From LMUY01 sp965199165 (GTDB lineage Bacteria > Pseudomonadota > Alphaproteobacteria > Acetobacterales > Acetobacteraceae): DNA of 64,000 nt. A program made the position numbers and the translations under genes. The notes below the pieces were generated by a model. It searched no databases. It worked only from the letters and a program-made list of their open reading frames with translations, and had not been told where the DNA came from. Each line of letters starts with the position of its first letter. Positions within the stretch are counted from its first letter, which is position 1. The stretch spans positions 186,001 to 250,000 of the forward strand of contig OZ240681.1 in the NCBI GenBank assembly GCA_965199165.1, written 5' to 3'. Shown in pieces: positions 8,823 through 17,457 of this stretch.

Positions 8823-9036
8823 TCAGCCATTTACCCGACGCCCTAACATCTCGTCTGCTTCCGCGTCGGATAGGCAGCGCATCACGGCAATCTCTAGTTC
8901 CCAGCCTTCAACCTCGCTGCCATCTTGGCGCATCAAGCCGCGCCAGTAGTGGAGCTGGCCGCCCTTGTCCCAGGAATGGAATGTCGCTCAATCCATCGTT
9001 CCTCCAGTCCTCGCGCGTGCGAGGCGCGGTCAGCAT
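8823..9036 (-). pseudogene. Small hypothetical protein, frameshifted
   Basis: From ATG 9036 the product begins MLTAPRTREDWRNDGLSDIP. It then needs a one-base shift at the GGG run opposite 8969-8971 to continue KGGQLHYWRGLMRQDGSEVE and end CLSDAEADEMLGRRVNG at 8823. The combined 70-residue protein has a sensible composition and a Trp/Asp-rich middle. It lies 8 bp downstream of another small gene remnant on the same strand. Function unknown. Confidence 0.5.
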
Positions 9037-9044
9037 AGCAGGCG

Positions 9045-9224
9045 TTATGGCAAGTCGCTGTTGTCCTGCTCCCGGTGTCGCGCCGCATTTTCCTTCAGGT
9101 GTTCGCGCCAACTGGCGGCGCACTCGGCTTCGGCCTCGACCATGGCTCGATTTGCGTCCGCTTCGGACCATCCGAACCCGATTAGAGCGGCGCGGGTTTG
9201 CGCCTCGGTGAGACCGTCTTGAGG
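9045..9224 (-). pseudogene. Small hypothetical gene remnant without a start codon
   Basis: The open frame after the TGA at 9225-9227 reads QDGLTEAQTRAALIGFGWSE and continues to end REQDNSDLP at 9045. It has helical, clearly protein-like composition. No ATG, GTG or TTG lies in frame before the internal ATG of MVEAEAEC, so the 5' part is missing or shifted. It sits 8 bp before the frameshifted gene at 8823-9036, suggesting a decayed two-gene operon. Not recognised. Confidence 0.4.
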
Positions 9225-9324
9225 TCAGGACACGAAAGTGCTCTGAGCGTCCGGCTCGCAGGAACAGGAACGGAACAGATTTGATCGTGCTACCTGTGCG
9301 GTGGTGGCCAATCCAGGAGTCCTC

Positions 9325-9548
9325 ATGCACGTCGAGCAGGTCGAAATCTACTTGGATGCGACCAATGCGGCGGTCCTACGCCATCCGCCATTCCAGCCCT
9401 CCTTCGATAAAGGGCGGGACGCTACGACGCCTGGTCGTCGAACGAACGGGCCGCTCAACAGAATGTCCAAGCCAGGCTGCTTCAGGACTTCCTGCAAACG
9501 ATGGTGTTTCCGGAAGCGCCGTGCCCAGCCTTGCAGGCCGGTCAGTGA
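9325..9548 (+). pseudogene. Remnant of a small DUF6959-like protein (two frameshifts)
   Basis: The start, MHVEQVEIYLDATNAAVLRH, resembles the opening of a family of about 85-residue proteins I associate with DUF6959. The continuation KGGTLRRLVVE is in a second frame, and the end QNVQARLLQDFLQTMVFPEA returns to a third. Two small indels, near 9380 and 9445, therefore break a single short gene. Relatives of this family often sit next to polymorphic toxins, but none is adjacent here. Family name given from memory. Confidence 0.4.
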
Positions 9549-10451
9549 CTACCCTTCGGTGGCCAACGTCGTCAGCCGTTCACGTAGCCAGCGTTGCGCC
9601 GGATGGTTGGTGGTTCGGTCGTGCCAGACACTCGCGATGGTAAAGCCAGACATGGTGAGTGGCGGGTCCAGCACCTGCACCCGATCCGACCAGCCATCGG
9701 CGATCCGCCGTGGGATCAACGCGATCATGTCGGACCGCGAGACGACCTCCGGCACGATCAGGAAGCCCGACGTGGACAGGGCGACTGTGCGGCGGCGGCC
9801 GACGGCCTCCAGTGCCGCATCGGCAGGCCCTGAGAACCCGCCGCCCTGGGGAGAAACGACAACGTGCTCCAAAGCGCAGAATACGTCCAGGCTGAGACGG
9901 CCCTGCACGGCCGGATGTCCCTGCCGTGCGATCACCGCGTAACCCTCACGATAGAGCTGGCGTTGGCGCATGGCCGCCGGTGCGTGGTCCGGAGATGCCA
10001 GGGCCATGTCGACCTCGCCGCGTTCCAACTGCGTGGGGAGCGCCAGCACGTCGAGGGCCCGCCAGGCGATGCGGACCATGGGCGCCTCGGTCTTGAGCGC
10101 GACCGAGAAGCGGGTGAGAAGTGCATATTGCACGTAGTCGCTCGCAGCGATCACCAAGGTGGCCCGCATGGTTGCCGGGTCCGACGGCGTTCCAGCTGCC
10201 ACGACCTTGCGGACACCCTCCAGCGCTTCATGCAACGGGTGCTGAAGCTCGACGGCGCGCTGGGTCAGGACCATCCCACGCTTTGCTGGAATGAGGAGGG
10301 GGTCGCCGAGTGCGTCGCGAAGCCGCGCCAGCCGGGCCGACAAGGCGGGTTGGCTCAGGTTCAGGCGCCGGGCGGCACGCGTCACGTTCCCTTCCGCCAG
10401 CAGGGCTTCGAGCGTGACGAGCAGGCCGAGATCGAGGTTCTTGGTATCCAT
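9549..10451 (-). CDS. LysR-family transcriptional regulator
   Basis: The 300-residue regulator starts at ATG 10451 (MDTKNLDLGLLVTLEALLAE). An N-terminal winged helix-turn-helix (NVTRAARRLNLSQPALSARL, residues 21-40) is followed by a periplasmic-binding-protein-like effector domain. Length is typical. It is divergent from the MFS/dehydrogenase/quinone-reductase operon starting at 10562 with about 110 bp between starts, the usual layout for a LysR protein that controls the neighbouring operon in response to a small ligand. The DNA-binding domain resembles the NodD/LinR-type subgroup (MDTKNLDL opening). The ligand cannot be predicted. Confidence 0.9.
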   Translation of the reverse strand: MDTKNLDLGLLVTLEALLAEGNVTRAARRLNLSQPALSARLARLRDALGDPLLIPAKRGMVLTQRAVELQHPLHEALEGVRKVVAAGTPSDPATMRATLVIAASDYVQYALLTRFSVALKTEAPMVRIAWRALDVLALPTQLERGEVDMALASPDHAPAAMRQRQLYREGYAVIARQGHPAVQGRLSLDVFCALEHVVVSPQGGGFSGPADAALEAVGRRRTVALSTSGFLIVPEVVSRSDMIALIPRRIADGWSDRVQVLDPPLTMSGFTIASVWHDRTTNHPAQRWLRERLTTLATEG

Positions 10452-10561
10452 GCTTTCGATAACAATAGGCAGAAGGTTCGATTTCAACACAGCAGCGTGC
10501 CGAGCGATACGCTGAACGGGCTCGAGTTCCCGGAGCCTCCATCGACACCACGGATAGCAGC

Positions 10562-11776
10562 TTGCCAGAACCATTCTCCCTCGAACCACATCGTCCTCCG
10601 TCGATCGCGTTCCCGCTACTCGCGGCCATCCTGTTCCTGTTCTTCGTGTCGGCCAGCGTGCCCTCGCCCTTGTTCGTCGTGTTCCAAGGGCGTTGGGGCT
10701 TCTCCCCGGGCATGCTGACGGTCGCGTTCAGCATCTACTCCCTGGTGCTTCTCGTGACCTTGCTCGTAGCCGGCTCGCTGTCCGACCACCTGGGACGCAA
10801 GCCGGTGATCGTCGCGGCGCTGGCGATCCAGGCTGCGTCCATGGCGCTGTTCCTGACGGCGGACGGCATCGGCGGATTGCTGGCCGCCCGGATCGTCCAG
10901 GGCCTGTCCATGGGTGTGGTCAACGGCGCCCTGTCAGCCGCGGTGATCGAGGCGGCGCCGCCGGCCCGCAAGGCGCTCGGCAGCCTGCTCACCAGCGTCT
11001 CGCCGCTCGCAGGGCTGGCGATGGGCGCCTTCGTCACCGGAGCCCTGCTCGGGGTGACGGACAAGGCGGAGGTCTGGACGTTCGGGTTGCTCGGGGGGTT
11101 GTTCTGCCTGGGTGCGGCGATTGTCCTGCTGATCCCCGAAACGGCAAGCCCGGTGCCCGGCCTGCTTCGTTCCATGGTGCCGAGCGTGCATGTCACCCGT
11201 TCGGCGCGCGACGGCTTCACGCGTGGACTGCTCCTACTCCTGTCCATTTGGGCGCTGTGCGGCTTCGTCATCGCGCTCGGGCCGTCGCTGCTGCGCACCG
11301 TCTTCGACGTCAACAGCGGATTGCTGAACGGCGCCACCGTCGCGGTGCTGTGCGGCGCCGGCGCCGTGTCCCCACTGACGCTGCGCCGGCTGTCGCCTGG
11401 GCGCATGGCCGTCGTGGGCATGGCGGCGGTGACGGCCGGGGTCGGCCTCCTGCTCGCGTCGATCGGCACCGGGGCGCTGGCGCTGTTCTTCGTCGGCGGC
11501 GCGCTCGCCGGTGCCGGGCTGGGCGCCTCGTTCAGCGGCCTCATCCAGTCGCTCGTGCCGCTCACTCCGCTGCACGAGCGTGCGGAGCTGTTCGCGGCGA
11601 TCTTCCTGATTACCTACCTGTCCCTGAGCGTCCCGCCCATCGCCGCCGGCTTCGCCGTTCCGCTGATCGGCTTTCTGGGCACGACCCAGGCTTACCTCGG
11701 CGCCGTCCTGGTCGTTTCAGCGATCGCGACCGTCCTGCAATGGCTCCCCTCGCGAAGCCGGGGAGAACCCGCATGA
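10562..11776 (+). CDS. MFS drug/metabolite efflux transporter
   Basis: The 404-residue protein has twelve hydrophobic segments and the MFS loop 2-3 motif GSLSDHLGRKPV near residue 76. No ATG suits the N-terminus. TTG 10562 (MPEPFSLEPHRPPS) opens the long frame ahead of the first helix. The composition resembles DHA1-type exporters. It is the first gene of a three-gene operon and overlaps the dehydrogenase start by 4 bp (ATGA). The divergent LysR gene probably regulates it. Together with two oxidoreductases, export of a reactive carbonyl or quinone compound is a reasonable guess, but no substrate evidence is visible. Confidence 0.85.
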   Translation: MPEPFSLEPHRPPSIAFPLLAAILFLFFVSASVPSPLFVVFQGRWGFSPGMLTVAFSIYSLVLLVTLLVAGSLSDHLGRKPVIVAALAIQAASMALFLTADGIGGLLAARIVQGLSMGVVNGALSAAVIEAAPPARKALGSLLTSVSPLAGLAMGAFVTGALLGVTDKAEVWTFGLLGGLFCLGAAIVLLIPETASPVPGLLRSMVPSVHVTRSARDGFTRGLLLLLSIWALCGFVIALGPSLLRTVFDVNSGLLNGATVAVLCGAGAVSPLTLRRLSPGRMAVVGMAAVTAGVGLLLASIGTGALALFFVGGALAGAGLGASFSGLIQSLVPLTPLHERAELFAAIFLITYLSLSVPPIAAGFAVPLIGFLGTTQAYLGAVLVVSAIATVLQWLPSRSRGEPA

Positions 11777-12780
11777 AGGCTATCCAGGCTCATCCGCAGC
11801 AAGGGCTCGACGGCCTGACACTGGTGGACCTTCCCGACCCCGGCGATCCCGGGCTGAACGCTATCCGCGTGCGGGTGCATGCCACCTCGCTGAACTTCCA
11901 CGACCTGGGCGTGGTGACGGGACGGCTGCCGGCCGCCGATGGCCGCATCCCCATGGCCGACGGCGCCGGGGTGGTCGAGGCGGTCGGCTCGGAAGTCACG
12001 GCGTTCAGGCCTGGCGACCATGTCGTGTCGACCTTCTTCCCGACCTGGCTGGACGGCGAAGCCACCCTCGCCGACTTCGCCACCACGCCGGGCGACGGGA
12101 TCGACGGTTTCGCCCGGGAAGTGGTGGTGGCACCGGCCACCTCCTTCACGCACGCGCCGACCGACTGGAGTCACGCCGCGGCCGCGACCCTGACCACGGC
12201 CGGGGTGACCGCGTGGCGGGCCCTGGTGGTTAATGGCGGCCTCAAGGTCGGGGACAGTGTGCTGGTGCTCGGCACGGGTGGGGTGTCGATCTTCGCGCTG
12301 CAGATTGCCCGAGCCATGGGCGCCACAGTCATCGCGACCTCCTCCTCCGACGAGAAGCTGGAGCGGCTTCGCGCGATGGGTGCCGCGCACGGCATCAACT
12401 ACCGCCGGGACGAAGACTGGGGCGACCGGGTGCGGGAGCTTACGGGCGGGACCGGCGTCGATCACGTCGTGGAGGTGGGCGGCCCGGGCACGCTGGCGCA
12501 ATCGATCAAGGCCGCGCGCGTGGGCGGCCATATCTCTCTGATCGGCGTGCTGACGGGGAGGACAGGAGCCGTACCGACGGCCATGCTCATCGCCCGGCAA
12601 CAACGCCTCCAGGGCCTGATCGTCGGCAGCCGCCGCCATCAGAAGGACCTGATCCGCGGCATCGACGCCGTCCATGGTCACCCGATGATCGATCGCTCCT
12701 TTCCGCTCGAAGCGATCGCGGACGCCTTCCGGCTCCAGGAGTCTGGCGGCCATTTAGGCAAAATCGTCGTCGAGTTCTGA
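11773..12780 (+). CDS. Zinc-type alcohol dehydrogenase / quinone oxidoreductase (MDR family)
   Basis: The 335-residue medium-chain dehydrogenase/reductase has an N-terminal GroES-like fold (MADGAGVVEAVGSEV near residue 60; FRPGDHVV after it). A Rossmann NAD(P)-binding segment (VLVLGTGGVSIFALQIARAM) lies near residue 165. The cysteine and glutamate ligands of the structural zinc site are not evident, so it may be a zinc-independent quinone-oxidoreductase-like member. It is translationally coupled to the upstream MFS gene (ATGA) and followed after 28 bp by a flavodoxin-fold reductase. Physiological substrate unknown. Confidence 0.88.
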   Translation: MKAIQAHPQQGLDGLTLVDLPDPGDPGLNAIRVRVHATSLNFHDLGVVTGRLPAADGRIPMADGAGVVEAVGSEVTAFRPGDHVVSTFFPTWLDGEATLADFATTPGDGIDGFAREVVVAPATSFTHAPTDWSHAAAATLTTAGVTAWRALVVNGGLKVGDSVLVLGTGGVSIFALQIARAMGATVIATSSSDEKLERLRAMGAAHGINYRRDEDWGDRVRELTGGTGVDHVVEVGGPGTLAQSIKAARVGGHISLIGVLTGRTGAVPTAMLIARQQRLQGLIVGSRRHQKDLIRGIDAVHGHPMIDRSFPLEAIADAFRLQESGGHLGKIVVEF

Positions 12781-12808
12781 CCCTCGCATCCAGCAGGAAC
12801 AACGCACC

Positions 12809-13603
12809 ATGAAGGTTCTCCTCGTCTTCGCCCACCCGGAACGCCACTCCCTGAACGGCGCGCTGCGCGACGTCGCCGTGGCCGAGCTGGAAGCACGGGG
12901 GCACGAGGTCCGCGTCAGCGACCTTTACGCCGATGGTTGGAAGGCAAGCGTCGATCGCGCGGACTTCCCCGAGATGGCGGAAGACGAGCGGCTACGGGTG
13001 GCTGGCGCGTCGGGCCAGGCCTTCGCCGCCGGATCACTGACGGAGGACGTGAGGGCCGAGCAGGAAAAGCTGCTCTGGGCCGACACGCTGATCCTGCAAT
13101 TTCCCCTGTGGTGGTATTCGATGCCGGCCATCCTCAAGGGCTGGGTGGATCGCGTCTACGCCTTCGGCTTCGCCTACGGGGTTGGCGAGCGGAGCGACAC
13201 GCATTGGGGCGACCGCTTCGGCGAAGGTACGCTGTCCGGCAAGCGCGCGATGCTGATCGTCACGGTCGGCGGGTGGGCCACGCACTACGCCCCGCGCGGC
13301 GTGAACGGTCCGATCGAGGACATCTTGTTCCCGATCAACCACGGCATCCTCTACTATCCCGGCTACACCGTCCTGCCGCCCTTTGTGGCCTACCGCGTGG
13401 ACCGGATGGACGAGGCCGGGTTCCAGAACGTGGCGGACCAACTCAGGGAGCGGATGCGCAGCATCGAGACCACCGAGCCCATCCCATACAGGATGCAGAA
13501 CGGCGGCGACTACCAGGTTCCCAGCCTGGAGCTGCGCCTGGAACTCGGCGATCCCGGTGCATCCGGCTTCGCCTTGCACGTGGATCGGATGCGGGTGGGT
13601 TGA
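12809..13603 (+). CDS. NAD(P)H quinone oxidoreductase, flavodoxin-like (NQO1/MdaB type)
   Basis: The 264-residue flavoprotein starts MKVLLVFAHPERHSLNGALR, the typical FMN/FAD phosphate-binding opening of this family. It contains LILQFPLWWYSMPAILKGWV near residue 95 and the loop VGGWATHYAPRG near residue 152. Such enzymes carry out two-electron reduction of quinones and related electrophiles with NAD(P)H, avoiding semiquinone radicals. It is the last gene of the LysR-controlled operon, 28 bp after the dehydrogenase. Members of this operon type are often induced by electrophiles; that regulation is inference. Confidence 0.9.
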   Translation: MKVLLVFAHPERHSLNGALRDVAVAELEARGHEVRVSDLYADGWKASVDRADFPEMAEDERLRVAGASGQAFAAGSLTEDVRAEQEKLLWADTLILQFPLWWYSMPAILKGWVDRVYAFGFAYGVGERSDTHWGDRFGEGTLSGKRAMLIVTVGGWATHYAPRGVNGPIEDILFPINHGILYYPGYTVLPPFVAYRVDRMDEAGFQNVADQLRERMRSIETTEPIPYRMQNGGDYQVPSLELRLELGDPGASGFALHVDRMRVG

Positions 13604-13824
13604 TACGGCTATAGCTTGCCAACCTGACGGCGTGGTCGATCGACGGAGCATCAAAGATGCTTTTCATCTTTCCGCAAACGAACGTGGAGCGGGAAAGCTA
13701 CTCCCTCTGACCCTGCCCCCGATGTGCCCTCGCTCATCAGCAGAGTCCGTTCTCCGTATGCCCCTGCTCGGGGCGGGTTGCAAAGGTTGCTGGCGTGAGC
13801 CCAGGGGGATCGCTTGAACGGCGG

Positions 13825-14862
13825 TCAAGCTGATTGTCGCAGGAGTTGTTCGAGGTAAGCGGTATCCCAAGCGGCTGATTTCCGCCGCACCTTGAGGCTG
13901 TGCTTGTCTTTGGGCGTGCGCAGCAGGTTCATGGCCATGTGCCTGACGGTGGCCATGTTCTGCGGCCCTGCACCAGTTCGCAGTCGGCTGAGGTCTTCGT
14001 GGAAGACCACGTCCAGCACCCAGTGCAGCCTGTTCTCGACATGCCAATGACAACGCACGGCGTGGGCGAACAGCTTGGCGTCGAGTGGGAATGACGACAG
14101 GTAGTAGCGCCGTTCCCGGCTTGTAACGCCGTCGCGCTCGACCTCGGCTTCGACCATGGCAATGGCGCGCAGGCCCGGGAACCGCGGCTCGCCTGGATGG
14201 CGCCGGGTGGTGGTGAGCCATCCCACCTCGTGACTGACCAAGTGGCGGCGCACGGCGATGCGGCCGTGGTCGCCGTCGGTGGTCTGGACGCGGCTGTGAA
14301 CGGTGGCGGCTGGGTCATCGAGGTAGTGCCTGATCTCGTCGTGCAGGCTGGCCTGGTTGTCCTTGACCGCGAGCAGGTAGTCGCCACCACGGTCGAGGAT
14401 GGCCTGCGCGATCTTGGTCTGGCACCCCATGGCGTCGATGGTGACGAGGGCGCCGGTGAGCGCCAGGCGTTCGAGCAGGAGCGGGATGGCGGTGATCTCG
14501 TTGGATTTGGCTTGGCACGCCTGCTGGCCGAGTACGAGGCGCCGACTGCTGGCCCAGGCGGACACCATGTGGAGCGGACCGCGGTCTCGGCTGCGGTCGT
14601 GGGTGCGCCGCGAGGTCTTGCCATCAATGGCGACGATTTCGGGGGCGGTGGAGGCTGGAACTGCCTCGCGCAGGCTCTCGACCCAGGCAGTGAAGCACTC
14701 GGCGAAGAACCGCCGTCGCTCACCAGCCAGCGCGCGCAGCTTGGCACGAATCTCGCCATCGCAGGGTCGCTTGGAGGCATACCGGTAGGTTTTCGGCTCC
14801 AGCCCGACCAACCCGCACGCCCGACGTTGCGAGCAGTTCCTCTGTTCGATCGCCCAGGTCAC
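13825..14862 (-). pseudogene. Chimeric transposase: IS3 OrfB start fused to ISAs1 C-terminal part
   Basis: The open frame joins two unrelated transposases. Residues 1 to about 53 (TWAIEQRNCSQRRACGLVGL ... LRALAGERRRF) are the beginning of an IS3-type OrfB, continuous by -1 frameshift with the orfA at 14886-15152. From about residue 54 (FAECFTAWVESLREAVP) the sequence is the C-terminal two thirds of an ISAs1-family DDE transposase (AIDGKTSRRTHDRSRDRGPL, later LLAVKDNQ and CHWHVENRLHWVLDVVF). The missing ISAs1 N-terminal half is found at 52347-52697 and overlaps this part by about 75 bp. The fusion is in frame but should be non-functional. Confidence 0.85.
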
Positions 14863-14885
14863 GGCCGCTCGCCGCGCACCGGGCG

Positions 14886-15152
14886 TCAGAAGTTTTTTGC
14901 CAACATCTCCTTCAGCGTCGCCACATCCAGCATCTGCTCAGCCAACAGCCTTTTGAGCTTGGCGTTCTCCTCCTCGAGCCCCTTCAGCTTACGGGCGTCC
15001 GACACCTCCATGCCGCTGTATTTCGACCGCCACGTGTAAAACGTCGCGTCGCTGATGCCGTGCTTGCGGCACAGATCGGCCGCCGTAGCACCGGCCTGAT
15101 GCTCCTTCAGCACGCCAATGACCTGCTCCTGCATGAACCTTGACCGCTTCAT
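14886..15152 (-). CDS. IS3-family OrfA (helix-turn-helix protein)
   Basis: The 88-residue protein starts MKRSRFMQEQVIGVLKEHQA and has the IS3 OrfA helix-turn-helix (DLCRKHGISDATFYTWRSKY) followed by a leucine-zipper-like segment. It binds element ends and, through a -1 ribosomal frameshift, is normally joined to OrfB. The slippery heptamer A-AAA-AAC lies at its end (LAKNF-stop), and the -1 frame runs into the OrfB part at 14862. Because OrfB is replaced by ISAs1 sequence after about 50 residues, the element is not autonomous. OrfA itself is intact. Confidence 0.9.
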   Translation of the reverse strand: MKRSRFMQEQVIGVLKEHQAGATAADLCRKHGISDATFYTWRSKYSGMEVSDARKLKGLEEENAKLKRLLAEQMLDVATLKEMLAKNF

Positions 15153-15153
15153 T

Positions 15154-15174
15154 GTCCGTCTTCTGATGACGGAC
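15154..15174. promoter_or_regulatory. Hairpin immediately upstream of IS3 orfA
   Basis: A perfect 7-bp inverted repeat (GTCCGTC, seven-base loop, GACGGAC) ends 2 bp before the orfA start codon. It could be part of the element end or a structure that limits read-through translation into the transposase. No experiment-like evidence is available from sequence. Confidence 0.4.
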
Positions 15175-16596
15175 CCTAACTTCAGATCGAGGGCATTTCA
15201 GGGGGCAAGGTCATCCGGGGACCAGGAAAGACCTCGAACCAGACGTCGGGCGGAGGGGCTGTCATGAAAAGGCCTTGCCCCACGCGGCCGCATGTACAGT
15301 CTTCACGATGTGGTCGGCGTCGGTGAGTGCAGTACGTGGCAGCCAGAAACGACGGCGGAGCGGCTTTATAAAGAGGATGGAGTCCGCCGGCGAAAACCAT
15401 GATGTTTAGGATCTTAAACAGGTCATCGTGATCAATATCGGCCGAGTGCGCAGCGAGGCTGGCGTGGAGATGCTCCAGCAGCTTCTTGAACGCGGACTCG
15501 GACGTCACGAGCTCGGCACTGTCGTTGAGGCCGCGCTCCGCTCTAACCTGCACGGCGCCAAAGAAGCCGCAGGCGCCGTCGACGTAGGCGCGTACGATTA
15601 GCGAGCCCTTGCCCTTGTCCTGAGCACGCCAGGCGCCGAGTTCCTTCGAGAGGGCCCCGACATACTCCTTGATCTCGAGGTTGCTAGGCCGATGAGGGAG
15701 TGGGGTGGAAAGTCGCTGATAGTCGGGCGGCTGAATCGACGTGGCGACGAACTGCACGGTGTCTTGGACGAGCACGCGTTCGCTCTGCGTCAGGCGGAAA
15801 TAGTCGTAGACCAGACCATTTAATTTGTCCTTGACATTCGCGTATTCTTGGTCCCGCTGCCATTCAGGCACCATCGCCATCTTATCGAAGATTTTTCGCC
15901 ACTTGCCGCACGATCTTGGCGGCAATCTTTGGCTCGGGATGGGCCTTGGGTGGGCAAAACGGAAATGCCTCGATGTCAGTGACCGCGATCCGCGGCCGCT
16001 CTCCTATCACTGAGTAGCCGGTCATCACGAGCAGGTAAGAAGCGAGGGGAGACCGAAGATAGGGCGTGAGTAGCTTCAGAAGGTCGGCATCGGCCGTGCT
16101 CCCGCCGATCGCTCCCATAGACGACGTAAAAGCGAACGGCACGTCGGTGTAGACCGCGCGTACGGCGTAGCCGTCGGCCAAGCCGTCTGGGAAAGTCACC
16201 CTTGGGCCTTTGTATAGCTGAGCATTGGCGCCGCCAAGGCTGGCCACTACCTAGAATCGATCGCGAACGCGCTCGAGCTGGGCGTCGGCGACGATGGTCG
16301 GGTAGCTGTCCGGGATACGGTCGGCATCGAGAAACGCCAAGTTCTCGAGCGGTCCCAGCGAGCGGTCCTTGTTGCTGCGATTGGGCGCGTGGAATCCTTT
16401 GGCGGAAATCCAGGGCTGATCGCGATCATCCATCGTGCCGCCAACGGTGCCGAGCTTCGTCAGCAGCCGAAGAAGATCAACGTCCCGGCGTTCCCCCCAA
16501 TAGCTCGTGATTAGCAGGTAGGGCTTCTCGTAGACTTCTCGCGAAGAAAGCACCTTGCGGTCGACCGCGTGTAACGCGAGCCGACCGAGGGCGAGA

Positions 16597-17372
16597 CTAG
16601 GTCGCGTGGACAAAGCTGATCCACTGTTTGATGGTAGCCAGCTTGGCAAAGCCGAGGAAGCTACTTGCGGTATGATCGTATCGAGTGGCCACGCGCCTGC
16701 TGTTCTTGAGACGGTTGAAGAAGCGCTCGATCCTGTTTCGGGTCGCATACAAGGCCCGATCGACTGTGTGCTGGATGTGCCGGTTCTTCTTGGTAGGGAT
16801 CTCGGGTGTGCCGCCTCGGACGCGGACTTCCTCTCGGATGGCGTCGCTGTCGTAGCCCTTGTCGGCCAGCATGACCTTGGGGTCGGCATCGTGCTCGGCC
16901 ATGAGATCGGTGAAAGCCGTGCTGTCGTGCGCCTCGCCGGGCGTCAGGGGGAGCGCAATTGGAAGACCCTCAGCGTTGGTCCGGGCATGGATTTTGGTCG
17001 AAAAGCCACCGCGCGAGCGGCCAAGAGCCTGATTTTGAGTCCCCTCCTTGCGCCGGCGGCACAGTGGTGTGCCCGGATGACAGTGCTGTCGACCATCTGC
17101 ACGGCATCGTTGCCGCCGCCCTCGGCGAGGGCCTCGAGCATCAGGTCCCATAGCCCGGCGGCCGTCCAGCGGCGGTATTGCCGGTGCACGGAGTTGCAAT
17201 TGCCGAGCTCCCCAGGCAGATCACGCCAAGGCGCGCCAGTCCGGGCAATCCAGAATACCGCGTTCAACGTGCGGCGGTGGTCGGCAGGCGGACGCCCCCG
17301 CAAGGCACCGCGCTCGATTACGAACGGCTCAAAGAACGCCCAATCGTCGTCGCTTAGAAGGCCTCGGATCAC
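16597..17372 (-). CDS. IS5-family (IS427 group) transposase, two frames joined by programmed frameshift
   Basis: The first frame (ATG 17372, MIRGLLSDDDWAFFEPFVIE) carries the insertion-element N-terminal domain up to VDSTVIRAHHCAAGARRG. The second frame continues ALGRSRGGFSTKIHA and holds the DDE C-terminal part (LADKGYDSDAIREEV, then RNRIERFFNRLKNSRRVATR). Splitting into two overlapping frames near the KEG/QNQALGRSRGG region is normal for IS427-type elements and need not be a lesion. The frame runs through the right terminal repeat, and its TAG stop is formed by the element end plus the duplicated target bases. Confidence 0.88.
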
Positions 17373-17457
17373 CGCTGATCTCCACTACGAAAATCAGCTT
17401 CGAATCACACTCCACCGCGTCGGGGGAATCCTCCTTACGCGCTTTGTCCACGCGACC
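16600..17457. mobile_element. IS5-family (IS427 group) insertion sequence, 858 bp
   Basis: Perfect 17-bp terminal inverted repeats start GGTCGCGTGGACAAAGC at 16600 and end with the complement at 17457. A 2-bp TA target duplication is seen at 16598-16599 and 17458-17459. Removing the element and one TA rejoins the methyltransferase frame exactly (TPKTDV to SLALGRLALH). It carries one transposase reading leftwards. The insertion is therefore simple and recent relative to the host gene's other damage. Confidence 0.92.

Noticed and set aside
10693..12780. A long open frame spanning the MFS gene and the dehydrogenase as one fusion protein
   Set aside because: Only the dehydrogenase part is in its true frame. 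The first part is an out-of-frame reading of the MFS gene.
16600..17457. The IS5 two-frame transposase as a pseudogene
   Set aside because: Two overlapping frames at this place are normal for the IS427 group and the terminal repeats are perfect, so it may be active.
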